Counted from the first letter of the stretch, positions 1 through 8,056 are shown. The stretch: 47,901 bases of DNA from SIG603 sp964370405 (GCA_964370405.1 CAYJJB010000004.1:1-47901); one strand, 5' to 3'. Made by a program: numbers and translations. The notes: generated from the letters alone by a model not told the origin.

Positions 1-963
1 AATGGAACGCATTCCTTTTTTAATTCTGTCAAGTTTATTTGCACCTAAATTTTGTCCTACATAAGACGTTACTGCATATCCATATGAGCTAGATGCTATT
101 TCCAAGAGGCCAAAAAGTTTCATGGTTGCCGTGTACCCTGCAATAAAAAGCATTTCGTATCTATTTATAACAGACTGCACCACCATGCCACCTATTGCAA
201 TAATTCCGTTTTGAAGAGAAATTGGTGCACCGAGCTTTAAAAGGTCTAATATAGTCTTTTTAGGCGGTTTTAAATAGCTTTTCTTAATATTAATTATTGT
301 TATTTTTCGTATTGCTATAAAACAGTAAACGCTTGCAAAAATTTGCGCCATAAGTGTTGCTGCCGCCGCACCTGCTATGCCCAAATTAAACCCAACAACA
401 AATAAAACGTCAAGTCCTACATTTAAAAGCGCCGCTATTATCATTGCATAAAGTGGTGTTTTGCTGTCTCCCAGTGCACGAAGTATTGCTGCAAGTAAAT
501 TATACGTCATTACTATCGGTATTCCTGAGTACATAATTCTAAGATATAAAATTGCTCCGTCAAAAATATTTTCAGGTGTGCCTAATACTGTAAGAGCCTG
601 TGATGCCACTAATTGACCTATTGTAAGAAATGCAATGGCTGCTATGCCACATAATGTAATTGCCGCACCTATTACTTTACTTAGTCTTTTATTATCGTTT
701 GCGCCAAAACTTTGCGACATTGATATTGAAAAACCCTGCGTTATTCCTTGCATCATGCCAACTGCAAGCCAGTTAAGCCAGTCAGATGCACCTAAAGATG
801 CAAGTGCCTCAATTCCTACAAATTGTCCTACAATTGCAGTATCTACCACGGTGTAAAGCTGTTGGAACACATTTCCAAGCATTAGTGGTAACGCAAATGC
901 CACCATTAATTTAGCTGGAGATCCCTCCGTCAACTTTTTAAGTCTTTGTGTCTTTGTACTCAT
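1..963 (-). CDS. MATE family efflux transporter (C-terminus cut by window edge)
   Basis: This is a membrane exporter of the MATE (multidrug and toxin extrusion) family, which exchanges Na+ or H+ for organic cations or drugs. The open frame of 321 codons reads without a stop to base 1, so roughly the last quarter of a usual 440-460 residue protein is missing. The N-terminus (MSTKTQRLKKLTEGSPAKLM) leads into hydrophobic helices containing ALPLMLGNVFQQLYTVVDTA and QGFSISMSQSFGA, both typical of MATE N-terminal bundles. The ATG at 963 follows a GAGGGG ribosome-binding site a few bases upstream. The substrate cannot be told. It lies downstream of trkH on the same strand, with a hairpin terminator between them. 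Confidence 0.9.
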   Translation of the reverse strand, partial: MSTKTQRLKKLTEGSPAKLMVAFALPLMLGNVFQQLYTVVDTAIVGQFVGIEALASLGASDWLNWLAVGMMQGITQGFSISMSQSFGANDNKRLSKVIGAAITLCGIAAIAFLTIGQLVASQALTVLGTPENIFDGAILYLRIMYSGIPIVMTYNLLAAILRALGDSKTPLYAMIIAALLNVGLDVLFVVGFNLGIAGAAAATLMAQIFASVYCFIAIRKITIINIKKSYLKPPKKTILDLLKLGAPISLQNGIIAIGGMVVQSVINRYEMLFIAGYTATMKLFGLLEIASSSYGYAVTSYVGQNLGANKLDRIKKGMRSI

Positions 964-988
964 TTTACCCCTCAAATTTTCTCAAAAT

Positions 989-1021
989 AAGAGTGTAACT
1001 TTACTAAAAAGTCACACTCTT
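989..1021 (-). terminator. Terminator hairpin after trkH
   Basis: AAGAGTGT at 989-996 pairs with ACACTCTT at 1014-1021, with a further ACTTT/AAAGT pairing inside. It sits 10 bases past the trkH stop on the minus strand and is followed there by a short T-rich stretch. The U-tract is modest, so it may stop transcription incompletely before the MATE gene. Confidence 0.6.
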
Positions 1022-1031
1022 TTAATATAAT

Positions 1032-2408
1032 TTATCCTACAAGCATTCTTCCCTCAGGCAGTATAGATTCTGCACCTTTTTTCTGTCTTGTAAGTACTGC
1101 AATGCCAAAAGTTGCCGGTCCCACCCTGCCTATAAACATGGTGAACATAACAATAAGTTTTCCAACTGTGTTAAGTTGAGCTGTAACACCTGTTGACAGA
1201 CCAACTGTGCCAAATGCTGATGTTGCTTCAAACAGTACATTTAGCGTTCCTGCTGAATGTTGAGATGAAATAATGACTATTGACTCTACAATTATAAGAG
1301 CTAAGGCCATACATACCACCGATAACGATTTGTACACTACTTTTTTATTAAATCTATGTCCCCACAAACTTGAATCTGTACTACCTTTCATTGTTGAAAT
1401 AATAGTTGCTATTAACACCAAAATTGTAGTTACTTTAATTCCTCCAGCAGTAGAACCTGGGCTTCCTCCAATAAACATAAGTGCTATTGTAACCAACTTA
1501 GTGGACTCTGCTGTAGCCGCCATATCAACTGACGCAAAACCTGCCGTTCTTGTATTTACAGAATGAAATACCGATGCCAAAGCTTTTTCAGCTGGGTTTA
1601 AACTTTCTACAGTATTATTGTACTCAAAAACAAAAAACGCAACTGCACCCACGCTTAGTAATATTATTGCCATTCTAAGGCAAACCTGTGAATGGAAATT
1701 GAGCCTCGCCGGCTCCTTATGTTTAAGTCTTGTAGAAATTTTTGAAAGGTAAATATCGTTTACAACAATAAAACCAAGAGAGCCTACAAAAATTAATAGC
1801 GAAACCGTCAGCGATACAAGAGGATCATTGACAAACGCTGTCATACTTGAATTACCTGGAATAAATCCTAGTATATCAAAACCTGCATTACAAAAAGCAG
1901 ATACCGCAACAAACACCGCCGACCAAAAGCCCTGCAGTCCATATTCGGGCACGAACCGTATCATCAAAAGCCCTGCTCCTATTGCTTCGCTAATAAAAGT
2001 AAATTTCATAATCATAACTAACAGCGCGTTAATATAAAGATTTGAAGTTCCTGCGCTCTCACTTACTAAAAGCAAATTTTTGTATCCTAATTTTTTTCGA
2101 AAAAGCAAGGTAAATGCTGTGACAAATGTAGCAAGACCCAATCCACCTACCTGTATTAAAACTAAAATAACAGCTTGCCCTATCACTGTAAATGTTTGAT
2201 AAGTATCAAAAAGTGACAGACCGGTCACACAAGTAGCCGATGTTGCTGTAAACGCCGCATCTAAAAAAGGTACAGGTGTGCCTTTTGACGAAAAAGGTAA
2301 ACTGAGTAGTACCGAACCTACTAAAATTACAAGTATAAAGCTTGCAACGATAATTCTAACAGGCGTAGAATCCTTAATTTTTTCGGCAACTATCTCTATA
2401 ATTTTCAT
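1032..2408 (-). CDS. TrkH/KtrB family potassium uptake channel subunit
   Basis: This is the integral membrane K+-translocating subunit of a Trk/Ktr system, 458 residues, close to KtrB length. Four pore-loop signatures appear in order: SATCVTGLS, SAFCNAGFD, HSVNTRTAGF and SAFGTVGLSTG, each giving the conserved filter glycine. In known systems the subunit needs a cytoplasmic NAD/ATP-binding partner (KtrA/TrkA). None is encoded in this window, so the partner must be elsewhere. c-di-AMP often inhibits such transporters through KtrA, and the c-di-AMP synthase CdaA is encoded at 7084-7986. The ATG at 2408 has no good Shine-Dalgarno directly upstream; a 7-bp hairpin (2424-2444) stands where one is expected. 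Confidence 0.93.
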   Translation of the reverse strand: MKIIEIVAEKIKDSTPVRIIVASFILVILVGSVLLSLPFSSKGTPVPFLDAAFTATSATCVTGLSLFDTYQTFTVIGQAVILVLIQVGGLGLATFVTAFTLLFRKKLGYKNLLLVSESAGTSNLYINALLVMIMKFTFISEAIGAGLLMIRFVPEYGLQGFWSAVFVAVSAFCNAGFDILGFIPGNSSMTAFVNDPLVSLTVSLLIFVGSLGFIVVNDIYLSKISTRLKHKEPARLNFHSQVCLRMAIILLSVGAVAFFVFEYNNTVESLNPAEKALASVFHSVNTRTAGFASVDMAATAESTKLVTIALMFIGGSPGSTAGGIKVTTILVLIATIISTMKGSTDSSLWGHRFNKKVVYKSLSVVCMALALIIVESIVIISSQHSAGTLNVLFEATSAFGTVGLSTGVTAQLNTVGKLIVMFTMFIGRVGPATFGIAVLTRQKKGAESILPEGRMLVG

Positions 2409-2471
2409 AGTAATTTGCCAAGAGATGTAACAAAATCTTACATCCTTCCCTTTCCAAATTAAATAATTTTT

Positions 2472-3011
2472 TTAACTTAATAATTTCTTTAAAGTTAGAT
2501 TTTTTTCTATATAAATATAAAAAGCCATTCCTAGTACTAATATAACAACAAACTGCCCTAAGCCAACTGATATAGCACCTGCTAAAAACGCTTCAAAATT
2601 CATAGTAGCAAAAGAAAAACCAGCCCCTGATAGTCCTGCAATTTCTATTCCTATCACTACAGCATTAATTATTATTGGCGGCAAGAAAGAAATTATTGGT
2701 ATATTTTTCACCCTTAAATTCCTAAATGCATAACTTAGTAGTGCGGCAAGAAGTGTTGCGCCCGTTCCAAATACCCAGTCCACTATTCCAAGCGGGCTTG
2801 CAAGGTTTGAAATAAAGCAACCTATGGCAAGTCCAGGTATTGCTGCTGGTGTAAACACTGGCAAAATTGTAAGTGCTTCGGATAAACGAAACTGAACAGG
2901 TCCGTACGCTAGGTTCATAGATGCTGACAACAAAGTAAGCACAAGATAAAACGCAGCAATTAGCGCACTTTGTGCCAAAAACAGCACAGAGCGATTTGTA
3001 GTTTTTTTCAT
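2472..3011 (-). CDS. queT: QueT family queuosine-precursor transporter
   Basis: This is a small (179 aa), very hydrophobic membrane protein of the QueT family (COG4708), a substrate-binding S component of ECF-type importers believed to take up a queuosine precursor such as preQ1. Family-like segments include MNLAYGPVQFRLSEALTILP near residues 32-51, followed by helices through about residue 170. The job fits the window: Tgt (14108-15238) and QueA (15253-16299) use the same pathway. The ATG at 3011 has a strong GGAGG site immediately upstream, preceded by a structured leader (see the regulatory entry). No ECF energising module (EcfA/EcfT) is in the window. Confidence 0.88.
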   Translation of the reverse strand: MKKTTNRSVLFLAQSALIAAFYLVLTLLSASMNLAYGPVQFRLSEALTILPVFTPAAIPGLAIGCFISNLASPLGIVDWVFGTGATLLAALLSYAFRNLRVKNIPIISFLPPIIINAVVIGIEIAGLSGAGFSFATMNFEAFLAGAISVGLGQFVVILVLGMAFYIYIEKNLTLKKLLS

Positions 3012-3017
3012 ATTAAA

Positions 3018-3112
3018 TTTTCCTCCAAGTCTGATGTGTATATAATCAGTATACCATCAGTAGTTTTATTTAAGGTCAGGAATTTTCGACTGACCGCAGC
3101 ATAAAAATTTAC
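3018..3112 (-). promoter_or_regulatory. Structured leader of queT (candidate riboswitch)
   Basis: Read on the minus strand, the leader holds a GGTCAG...CTGACC hairpin, then a longer hairpin with outer stem CTGATG/CATCAG and inner stem GTATA/TATAC that ends just before the GGAGG site of queT. A short GCAG/CTGC pairing lies upstream of both. Queuosine transport genes are often controlled by preQ1 riboswitches, so a translational switch is plausible. I do not recognise the preQ1-I or preQ1-II consensus; a preQ1-III-like or new class is inference only. Confidence 0.4.
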
Positions 3113-3159
3113 TGCAAGTGCTAGGATACATTATTTTACCTTAAAAATCAAGTAAAATT

Positions 3160-3537
3160 TTAGCAAACCGCTACTGCTTCAATTTCAACCAAAGCATCTT
3201 TAGGCAGTCTTGCCACCTCAACTGCTGCTCTTGCAGGGAAGTCTTTTGTAAAATACTTTGCATACACTTCGTTCATAAAGGCAAAGTCATTCATATCTTT
3301 TAGGTAAACATTAAGTTTAATTGCATTTTCAAGGCTTGTCCCTGCTTCATTTAGTATTGCAGCTAAATTTTTTAAAGACTGCTCAGTTTGACTTTTAATA
3401 TCTGTTCCTGCAAACTCGCCTGTACTAGGGTCTATTGGAAGTTGACCCGATACATATACAAAGCCGTTTGCCTTTACCGCTTGAGAATAAGGTCCTATAG
3501 CGCCTGGTGCATTATTTGTGCTAATAATTTCTTTCAT
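3160..3537 (-). CDS. ridA: RidA family enamine/imine deaminase
   Basis: RidA (YjgF/YER057c/UK114) hydrolyses reactive enamine/imine intermediates such as 2-aminoacrylate released by PLP enzymes, protecting the cell from their damage. At 125 residues it is full length. Signatures are NAPGAIGPYSQAVKANGFVY near the N-terminus, SGQLPIDPSTGE, and the C-terminal FPARAAVEVARLPKDALVEI with the substrate-binding arginine (PARAAVEV) and the conserved glutamate. A clear AAGGAG site precedes the ATG at 3537. It is cytosolic and probably trimeric by family knowledge. The queT leader follows its stop, so the two could share a transcript. Confidence 0.95.
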   Translation of the reverse strand: MKEIISTNNAPGAIGPYSQAVKANGFVYVSGQLPIDPSTGEFAGTDIKSQTEQSLKNLAAILNEAGTSLENAIKLNVYLKDMNDFAFMNEVYAKYFTKDFPARAAVEVARLPKDALVEIEAVAVC

Positions 3538-3610
3538 AATAAAATACTCCTTTTAAATTTATATTAACATTTTAATGCCTACAGTAAATTTTGTCAAACA
3601 AATATTAAAA

Positions 3611-3645
3611 AGAAAAGACAGACGATAAAAACGCCTGCCTTTTCT
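3611..3645 (-). terminator. Strong intrinsic terminator downstream of the 260-aa gene
   Basis: The arms at 3611-3624 and 3632-3645 form a 14-bp stem on the minus-strand RNA using two G-U pairs; the plus strand would have A-C mismatches at those places, so the hairpin works in one direction only. A U-rich run follows on the minus strand. It separates the 3660-4442 gene from ridA. Confidence 0.85.
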
Positions 3646-3659
3646 CCTTAAAATTATGT

Positions 3660-4442
3660 TTATTTCTTACGCTCAAAATCGCAATCCACTGCAGATGGTG
3701 GGAAAAATTCATCAACTGGAAATTCAATTTGTTCAAATATTTCGCATGGATTGTCACTGTTTGTTATGCATTCCTTAGCTGGAACACAGAAGTCATATGC
3801 AGGAATAATCATTTGTGCATTTCTTACTATTTGCACTATTGTAAACATTCCTATTGTTGCGAATACGCTTTTTTCTCTGGCTTCAAATTCAAATTCACCA
3901 CCAAATTGCTCGCAAATTCTTTCAGGAATTGCACAGAAAACATCACAGTTTCTGTTATATCTTCCATCACAAAGTTTAGCCGATAATGCTATTGGTTGTG
4001 CAACTTGCACCACAGCCTTTGGCATAGAATTTGCGCCTTGTTCGTCTTCGTTTTCGTCTGAAGAAAACACCCTTACATTGCCATCACTACCATAAAGTAT
4101 AACTTTTTTACTAAATACTGATACACCATTGATACTTACAGGTGGCACAAGTGGATTTGTGAAAAGTTCAAGTCCTATGTCAAAGAAAAATGTCATGTCT
4201 ACCGAGTAAAAACCTCTATTAAACGGTATGGGCTGCAAGTCTACAAACACTGTGATTACCTTTGCATCTTTAATTCTGACATTGCTTGCATTGTCAACAA
4301 GTTCTTGAACACATTTTGTAAACAAAACTCTTGTGTCCTCTATGCAGTCTTTATCAGAACAGCTATCATAAATTCTCATAGCATCTATACAGACCGCCTC
4401 TTTAAAACAACCTGTTTCGTTTAACAATTCGTTGTCTGCCAT
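3660..4442 (-). CDS. Conserved Clostridia-type cysteine-containing protein, function unknown
   Basis: This is a 260-residue soluble protein with no signal peptide or membrane helix. It has ten or so cysteines, several in short pairs (CSDKDC, NRNCDVFC) and near the C-terminus (CFVPAKEC-like spacing and CEIF). The segment IPFNRGFYSVDMTFFFDIGL recalls a family I have seen in many spore-forming Clostridia, but that family has no assigned function that I can name. A DENEDEQG acidic loop interrupts the middle. It lies just downstream of sigG and ylmC/ymxH, which hints at a sporulation or spore-surface role, but that is only context. An AGGAGG site precedes the ATG. Confidence 0.7.
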   Translation of the reverse strand: MADNELLNETGCFKEAVCIDAMRIYDSCSDKDCIEDTRVLFTKCVQELVDNASNVRIKDAKVITVFVDLQPIPFNRGFYSVDMTFFFDIGLELFTNPLVPPVSINGVSVFSKKVILYGSDGNVRVFSSDENEDEQGANSMPKAVVQVAQPIALSAKLCDGRYNRNCDVFCAIPERICEQFGGEFEFEAREKSVFATIGMFTIVQIVRNAQMIIPAYDFCVPAKECITNSDNPCEIFEQIEFPVDEFFPPSAVDCDFERKK

Positions 4443-4519
4443 AAACTAACCTCCTTATGAGTTTCTCTTTCATATATTATGATAATTAGTTAGTTTTGTG
4501 CTTGTCTTTAATATATAAA

Positions 4520-4813
4520 TCATTTCATTTCAAAAAAGTTTGACAGCAGACCTGTTTTCCTCTTCTTTTTAGGACTTACTTCATGCGTTACAAGTATAGT
4601 GTCATCGCCTATAAGACTAATATCTTTCCACGAAACCACCAAATCTTCAGATTTTCCGAAAATTCCAAAAAATTTTGGCTTTGTATATATAACAAGCGAT
4701 GTCAAATATGCATTTTTTGTATCAATTTCAGCGTCGTATACATAACCAAGCTTTACCCCGTCACTAATATTTATAACTTCTTTCTCTCTTAAATCTTCTA
4801 TCCTGCAAAGCAT
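4520..4813 (-). CDS. ylmC: YlmC/YmxH family PRC-barrel protein
   Basis: This small protein (97 aa) has one PRC-barrel-like fold: CRIEDLREKEVINISDGVKL, then GYVYDAEID, then KFFGIFGKSEDLVVSWKDI, ending in a basic KKKRK tail. Matching proteins in B. subtilis are YlmC and YmxH, linked to sporulation genes, though their molecular role is not firmly known. It follows sigG directly, as ylmC lies in the same neighbourhood as sigG in Bacillus, and the rest of that Bacillus block (yggS, sepF, ylmH, divIVA) is found at 24968-27892 in this window. YlmC and YmxH cannot be separated by eye. Confidence 0.85.
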   Translation of the reverse strand: MLCRIEDLREKEVINISDGVKLGYVYDAEIDTKNAYLTSLVIYTKPKFFGIFGKSEDLVVSWKDISLIGDDTILVTHEVSPKKKRKTGLLSNFFEMK

Positions 4814-4886
4814 AAACCATCTTCACCACTCTCTCTTTTTATTTCGAAAGGCTATGTGAATGTTTATGCTTATTTTGCTTTTATTA

Positions 4887-5651
4887 TTACATGGCAGATT
4901 TTATTTTTTTAAGCGCAAATTTTTCAAGCCTTGACACCTGCGCTTGAGATATTCCTATTTCATCCGCAACCGTAATTTGTGTTTTGCCCTCCATGAATCG
5001 CATGTTTAGTATGCGTTTTTCTCTTTCATCTAATTCTTTTACAGCTTGTTTAAATGCAATTTCCTCTATCCAGTCACTGTCTTTTCCCGATCCTACTTGA
5101 TCCATAACATATATCGCATCTCCACCGTCTGAAAATACAGGTTCATACAAAGACACTGGCTCAACAATTGCTTCAAGGGCAATTACAACATCTTCATTTT
5201 TCATCTCCATTAGCTTTGCTACTTCACTTATCGTAGGCTCTCTTCCATGCTCGCCTATAAATTTTTCTTTACACTGCATTGCTTTATATGCAATATCTCT
5301 TAAAGAGCGGCTAACTCTAAGTGAATTATTATCCCTTAAAAATCGTCTTACTTCTCCTATTATCATAGGCACTCCATAAGTTGAAAACTGCACACCATGT
5401 GATAAATCAAAGTGATCTATGGCTTTTATAAGCCCTATACAGCCAACTTGAAATAAATCATCAGGGTTTTCTCCTCTGTTTGAAAAACGCTGTATAACAC
5501 TTAAGACAAGTCTTAAATTTCCAGAAATCAATTCCTCTCTTGCATTTTTATTACCATTTTTTATTTCCTTTAACAAATTAATTGTTTCACTATTTTTTAA
5601 AACCCTAAGTTTTGCCGTGTTTACACCACAAATTTCAACTTTGTTTTGCAT
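4887..5651 (-). CDS. sigG: RNA polymerase sporulation sigma factor SigG
   Basis: Sigma-G drives late gene expression in the forespore after engulfment. The N-terminal MQNKVEICGVNTAKLRVL is the SigG hallmark (it holds the anti-sigma-sensitive region), followed by region 2 with NPDDLFQVGCIGLIKAIDHF and FSTYGVPMIIGEVRRFLRDN, and region 4 with DEREKRILNMRFMEGKTQ and an HTH containing GISQAQVSRLEK. Length (254 aa) matches the family. It lies 55 bases downstream of cdaR rather than next to spoIIGA-sigE as in Bacillus. Its GGAGG site is locked inside a 15-bp hairpin (5654-5689), suggesting translational restraint. Confidence 0.97.
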   Translation of the reverse strand: MQNKVEICGVNTAKLRVLKNSETINLLKEIKNGNKNAREELISGNLRLVLSVIQRFSNRGENPDDLFQVGCIGLIKAIDHFDLSHGVQFSTYGVPMIIGEVRRFLRDNNSLRVSRSLRDIAYKAMQCKEKFIGEHGREPTISEVAKLMEMKNEDVVIALEAIVEPVSLYEPVFSDGGDAIYVMDQVGSGKDSDWIEEIAFKQAVKELDEREKRILNMRFMEGKTQITVADEIGISQAQVSRLEKFALKKIKSAM

Positions 5652-5653
5652 AA

Positions 5654-5689
5654 AATAATACCTCCGAAATATATTTCGCAGGTATTATT
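5654..5689 (-). promoter_or_regulatory. Hairpin that buries the sigG Shine-Dalgarno
   Basis: On the minus strand, AATAATACCT pairs perfectly with AGGTATTATT (plus coordinates 80-89 and 54-63 of the 5600s), and after one G-G mismatch CGAAA pairs with TTTCG around a TATA loop. The ribosome-binding site GGAGG (5661-5665) lies wholly in the 3' arm, 9 bases before the ATG at 5651. It could also act as a weak terminator after cdaR, but the U-tract is interrupted by A. Confidence 0.75.
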
Positions 5690-5705
5690 GGCAAATTATT
5701 ATTTT

Positions 5706-7091
5706 TTATGCACCGCTTGCACTATCGTCTTCAAGCTGTGTAACAGGCTCTACAGGTTTGTCTGAAATAGTTACATACACAGTATACTGTCCTGTAACCC
5801 AACAAGACGTTGCGTTTGATACATTAAATGTAACAGGTATTTCCATTGTTCCAACGCCATCAGCATAGTTTGACATATCTACCGTGCCATATACAGACTC
5901 TGGCGTTAACCTATTAATTTGAGCGGTTGAGCCCACAATATCAACAGAAACATGCTGTGTTACAAGTGTAACTTCTTTATTTTCTTGAACATTTAAAAAC
6001 TGAATATTCTCGCTATCTATAGTTGTTTGGTCAAATCCATTTAAATTAACTGTAACAGTAGCCGTTTCAACATTGCTTACATTTCTTACCCCAACAGGTA
6101 AAGGAATTTCAATTTCAAAAACATTATTAATTGGAGTTAACTCTCTAAAATCAATTGCTGTGGGAAGCTGAATTGTTTCAATTTCTGCAAGAGCATCTTT
6201 TTGACCCGCTATGTCAATAGTTTCAGGTTCTACAGATATTCTTGTGCTGCTAAATCCTTCAGGCATATTGAGTGTATTAATATCAATATGAGCGGTTTTC
6301 TTATTTAATACTTCTAATGTAACATCAACCTCTGTCGTACTAAATTCAAGAAATTTTCCATCTATATCGATAATTTCGTTATTTTCATCAAGCAGTACTA
6401 GTTGAGATGTAAAATTTTGTGTTTCGGTTACAAGACCGCTTATTTCATGAACTACAGCTACTGACTCAATTTCTTTAATCGAGGACTCAGGCCCTGAAAC
6501 AGTTACACTTGTTTGAGAAAAAACTGGTGCATTTACATAGTGATTTTCCGAAGATAAATAGGAAATTTCATCTGTAATTGTAAAAGTTTCTTCTCTGTAC
6601 TTATCATAAAGAATTTCAATTTGCGCTGGGTGTATATCTGACACCGTATACTCACTAAGTGAGTTTCCAAGCTTTGTTGCAGATAGTGTCAAAATTTCGG
6701 TTTGCATCTCGTTAGAGCTTAGTTTTACTGACGATGGTTGAAACTCTGCAAGTACTTTTATATCTTGATTTGTTACAGAATTAATAATTAAATTATTGCC
6801 CTCAATAGACAAATCAGCTGTTTCATATTGTTGGGCAAAAATTCTTACACCCTCTTCTTTTGCAAACTCAGATATTGATACCTCAATTGGAACATCATAA
6901 ACTACACGAGTTCTGGTTAAATCATTATTTGCTGCCATAATAAACCAAATAATAAGTGATGCGACAATAGAAAATATTACAGAAAAAGTGTTGTGATTAA
7001 ATAAATTACTAAATCTAAGCTCTTTTCCGCTTTTTACTTCTTTCACTTTATCATTATTTTTATTTTCAGGCATATTTTCTTTATCAGTCAT
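5706..7091 (-). CDS. cdaR: CdaR, YbbR-domain regulator of the c-di-AMP synthase
   Basis: CdaR binds and modulates the diadenylate cyclase CdaA at the membrane. The 461-residue protein has a charged cytoplasmic N-terminus, one transmembrane helix (about residues 35-53, FSVIFSIVASLIIWFIMAAN), and then an extracellular part made of repeated YbbR modules rich in beta strands, with recurrent hydrophobic-V-G/T patterns, ending in an acidic tail. Its start overlaps the end of cdaA by 8 bases, the usual cdaA-cdaR coupling. In most Firmicutes glmM follows; here sigG does. Confidence 0.93.
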   Translation of the reverse strand: MTDKENMPENKNNDKVKEVKSGKELRFSNLFNHNTFSVIFSIVASLIIWFIMAANNDLTRTRVVYDVPIEVSISEFAKEEGVRIFAQQYETADLSIEGNNLIINSVTNQDIKVLAEFQPSSVKLSSNEMQTEILTLSATKLGNSLSEYTVSDIHPAQIEILYDKYREETFTITDEISYLSSENHYVNAPVFSQTSVTVSGPESSIKEIESVAVVHEISGLVTETQNFTSQLVLLDENNEIIDIDGKFLEFSTTEVDVTLEVLNKKTAHIDINTLNMPEGFSSTRISVEPETIDIAGQKDALAEIETIQLPTAIDFRELTPINNVFEIEIPLPVGVRNVSNVETATVTVNLNGFDQTTIDSENIQFLNVQENKEVTLVTQHVSVDIVGSTAQINRLTPESVYGTVDMSNYADGVGTMEIPVTFNVSNATSCWVTGQYTVYVTISDKPVEPVTQLEDDSASGA

Positions 7092-7986
7092 TTTTCTTCC
7101 CCCTTTTCTTAAACTTTAGGGAATTTTTCATTGATTTTGCCGTGATATCAGGCTTATCTAAAATACTGTCATAAAGTTTCTTTTTTAGATCTTCTTTAGA
7201 AGGAGGTCTGTCAATTTCTCCATTTATTGCAACAGAAATATTACCTGACTCCTCTGACAAAATAACTACCACAGCATCAGACTCTTCACTTACACCGATG
7301 CCAGCTCTATGCCTTGTGCCAAGTCCTGGGTCTATGTCTAAATTTTTTGTAAGCGGCAAAATACAGCCTGCGCTATAAACCTTATTATCACGAATTACCA
7401 TACTACCATCATGCAAAGGTGCCTTGTTAAAGAAAATATTTGCTATAAGTGCAGGTGATGCATCTGCATCTATTATAGTACCTGTTTGTGCAATTTCGCC
7501 AAGCTTTGTAGTTTTTTCAAAAACTATAAGTGCGCCCATTTTTTGCTTTTGCAATATTCTTAAAGCACTTATAACATGGTTTATACAAATTTTTTGAGCT
7601 TCAGACTCATTTGCTCTTTCTTTTGATACGGCATTTACTATACTTTTACCAACGTTGCTCCTACCCATTTGCTCAAGTGCTTTTCTAATTTCAGGTTGAA
7701 ATATTATAAGTATTGCAACAAATGTAAACTGCAAGAAATTGACAATTAATGTGTTTACCATATTTAAATTAAATAAAATTGAAAGTACAAACAGCACGAC
7801 AAACAAGAGCAGTCCTTTAATAAGCTGACCTGCCCTTGCCTCTCTAACTAATTTAATTACTCCATAAATAAGCACTGCTATAATAGCAACGTCTAGCGCA
7901 TCAGCAAGTGTAAAACTTCGCACCAAGTCGACTATCAAAACAAAAAAGTCCGAAATTGTTCTTGAAAAATTTTCTATGAAAATCAA
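7084..7986 (-). CDS. cdaA: CdaA diadenylate cyclase (c-di-AMP synthase)
   Basis: This membrane-bound enzyme joins two ATP into the second messenger c-di-AMP, which governs potassium and osmolyte balance. Three N-terminal transmembrane helices (about residues 28-45, 56-72 and 78-95) are followed by the DAC domain. Catalytic motifs are LHDGSMVIRD, where the usual DGA is DGS at residues 193-195, and GTRHRAGIG with RHR at 225-227. Length is 300 aa versus about 273 in Bacillus, mostly an N-terminal and C-terminal extension ending in a basic KFKKRGKK tail. The cdaR start overlaps its stop codon. Confidence 0.95.
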   Translation of the reverse strand: MIFIENFSRTISDFFVLIVDLVRSFTLADALDVAIIAVLIYGVIKLVREARAGQLIKGLLLFVVLFVLSILFNLNMVNTLIVNFLQFTFVAILIIFQPEIRKALEQMGRSNVGKSIVNAVSKERANESEAQKICINHVISALRILQKQKMGALIVFEKTTKLGEIAQTGTIIDADASPALIANIFFNKAPLHDGSMVIRDNKVYSAGCILPLTKNLDIDPGLGTRHRAGIGVSEESDAVVVILSEESGNISVAINGEIDRPPSKEDLKKKLYDSILDKPDITAKSMKNSLKFKKRGKKND

Positions 7987-8056
7987 CTCCTACTTAAAAT
8001 TCCTACGTTTTTTTACATTCTAACATAAATTTTCTAAATTGAAAAGTATTTATTTG

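Noticed and set aside
635..856. Plus-strand 73-codon frame within the MATE gene
   Set aside because: It is antisense to a strongly coding MATE frame, has no ribosome-binding site, and has a composition set by the complementary hydrophobic codons.
2409..2471. c-di-AMP (ydaO-type) riboswitch upstream of trkH
   Set aside because: The intergenic space is only about 60 bases, too short for that riboswitch, and its conserved pieces are absent.
5690..5720. Sigma-F or sigma-G promoter for sigG near GCATAA
   Set aside because: A GCATA-like -35 exists, but no GG-rich -10 follows at the needed 15-16 bases; the match is not convincing.
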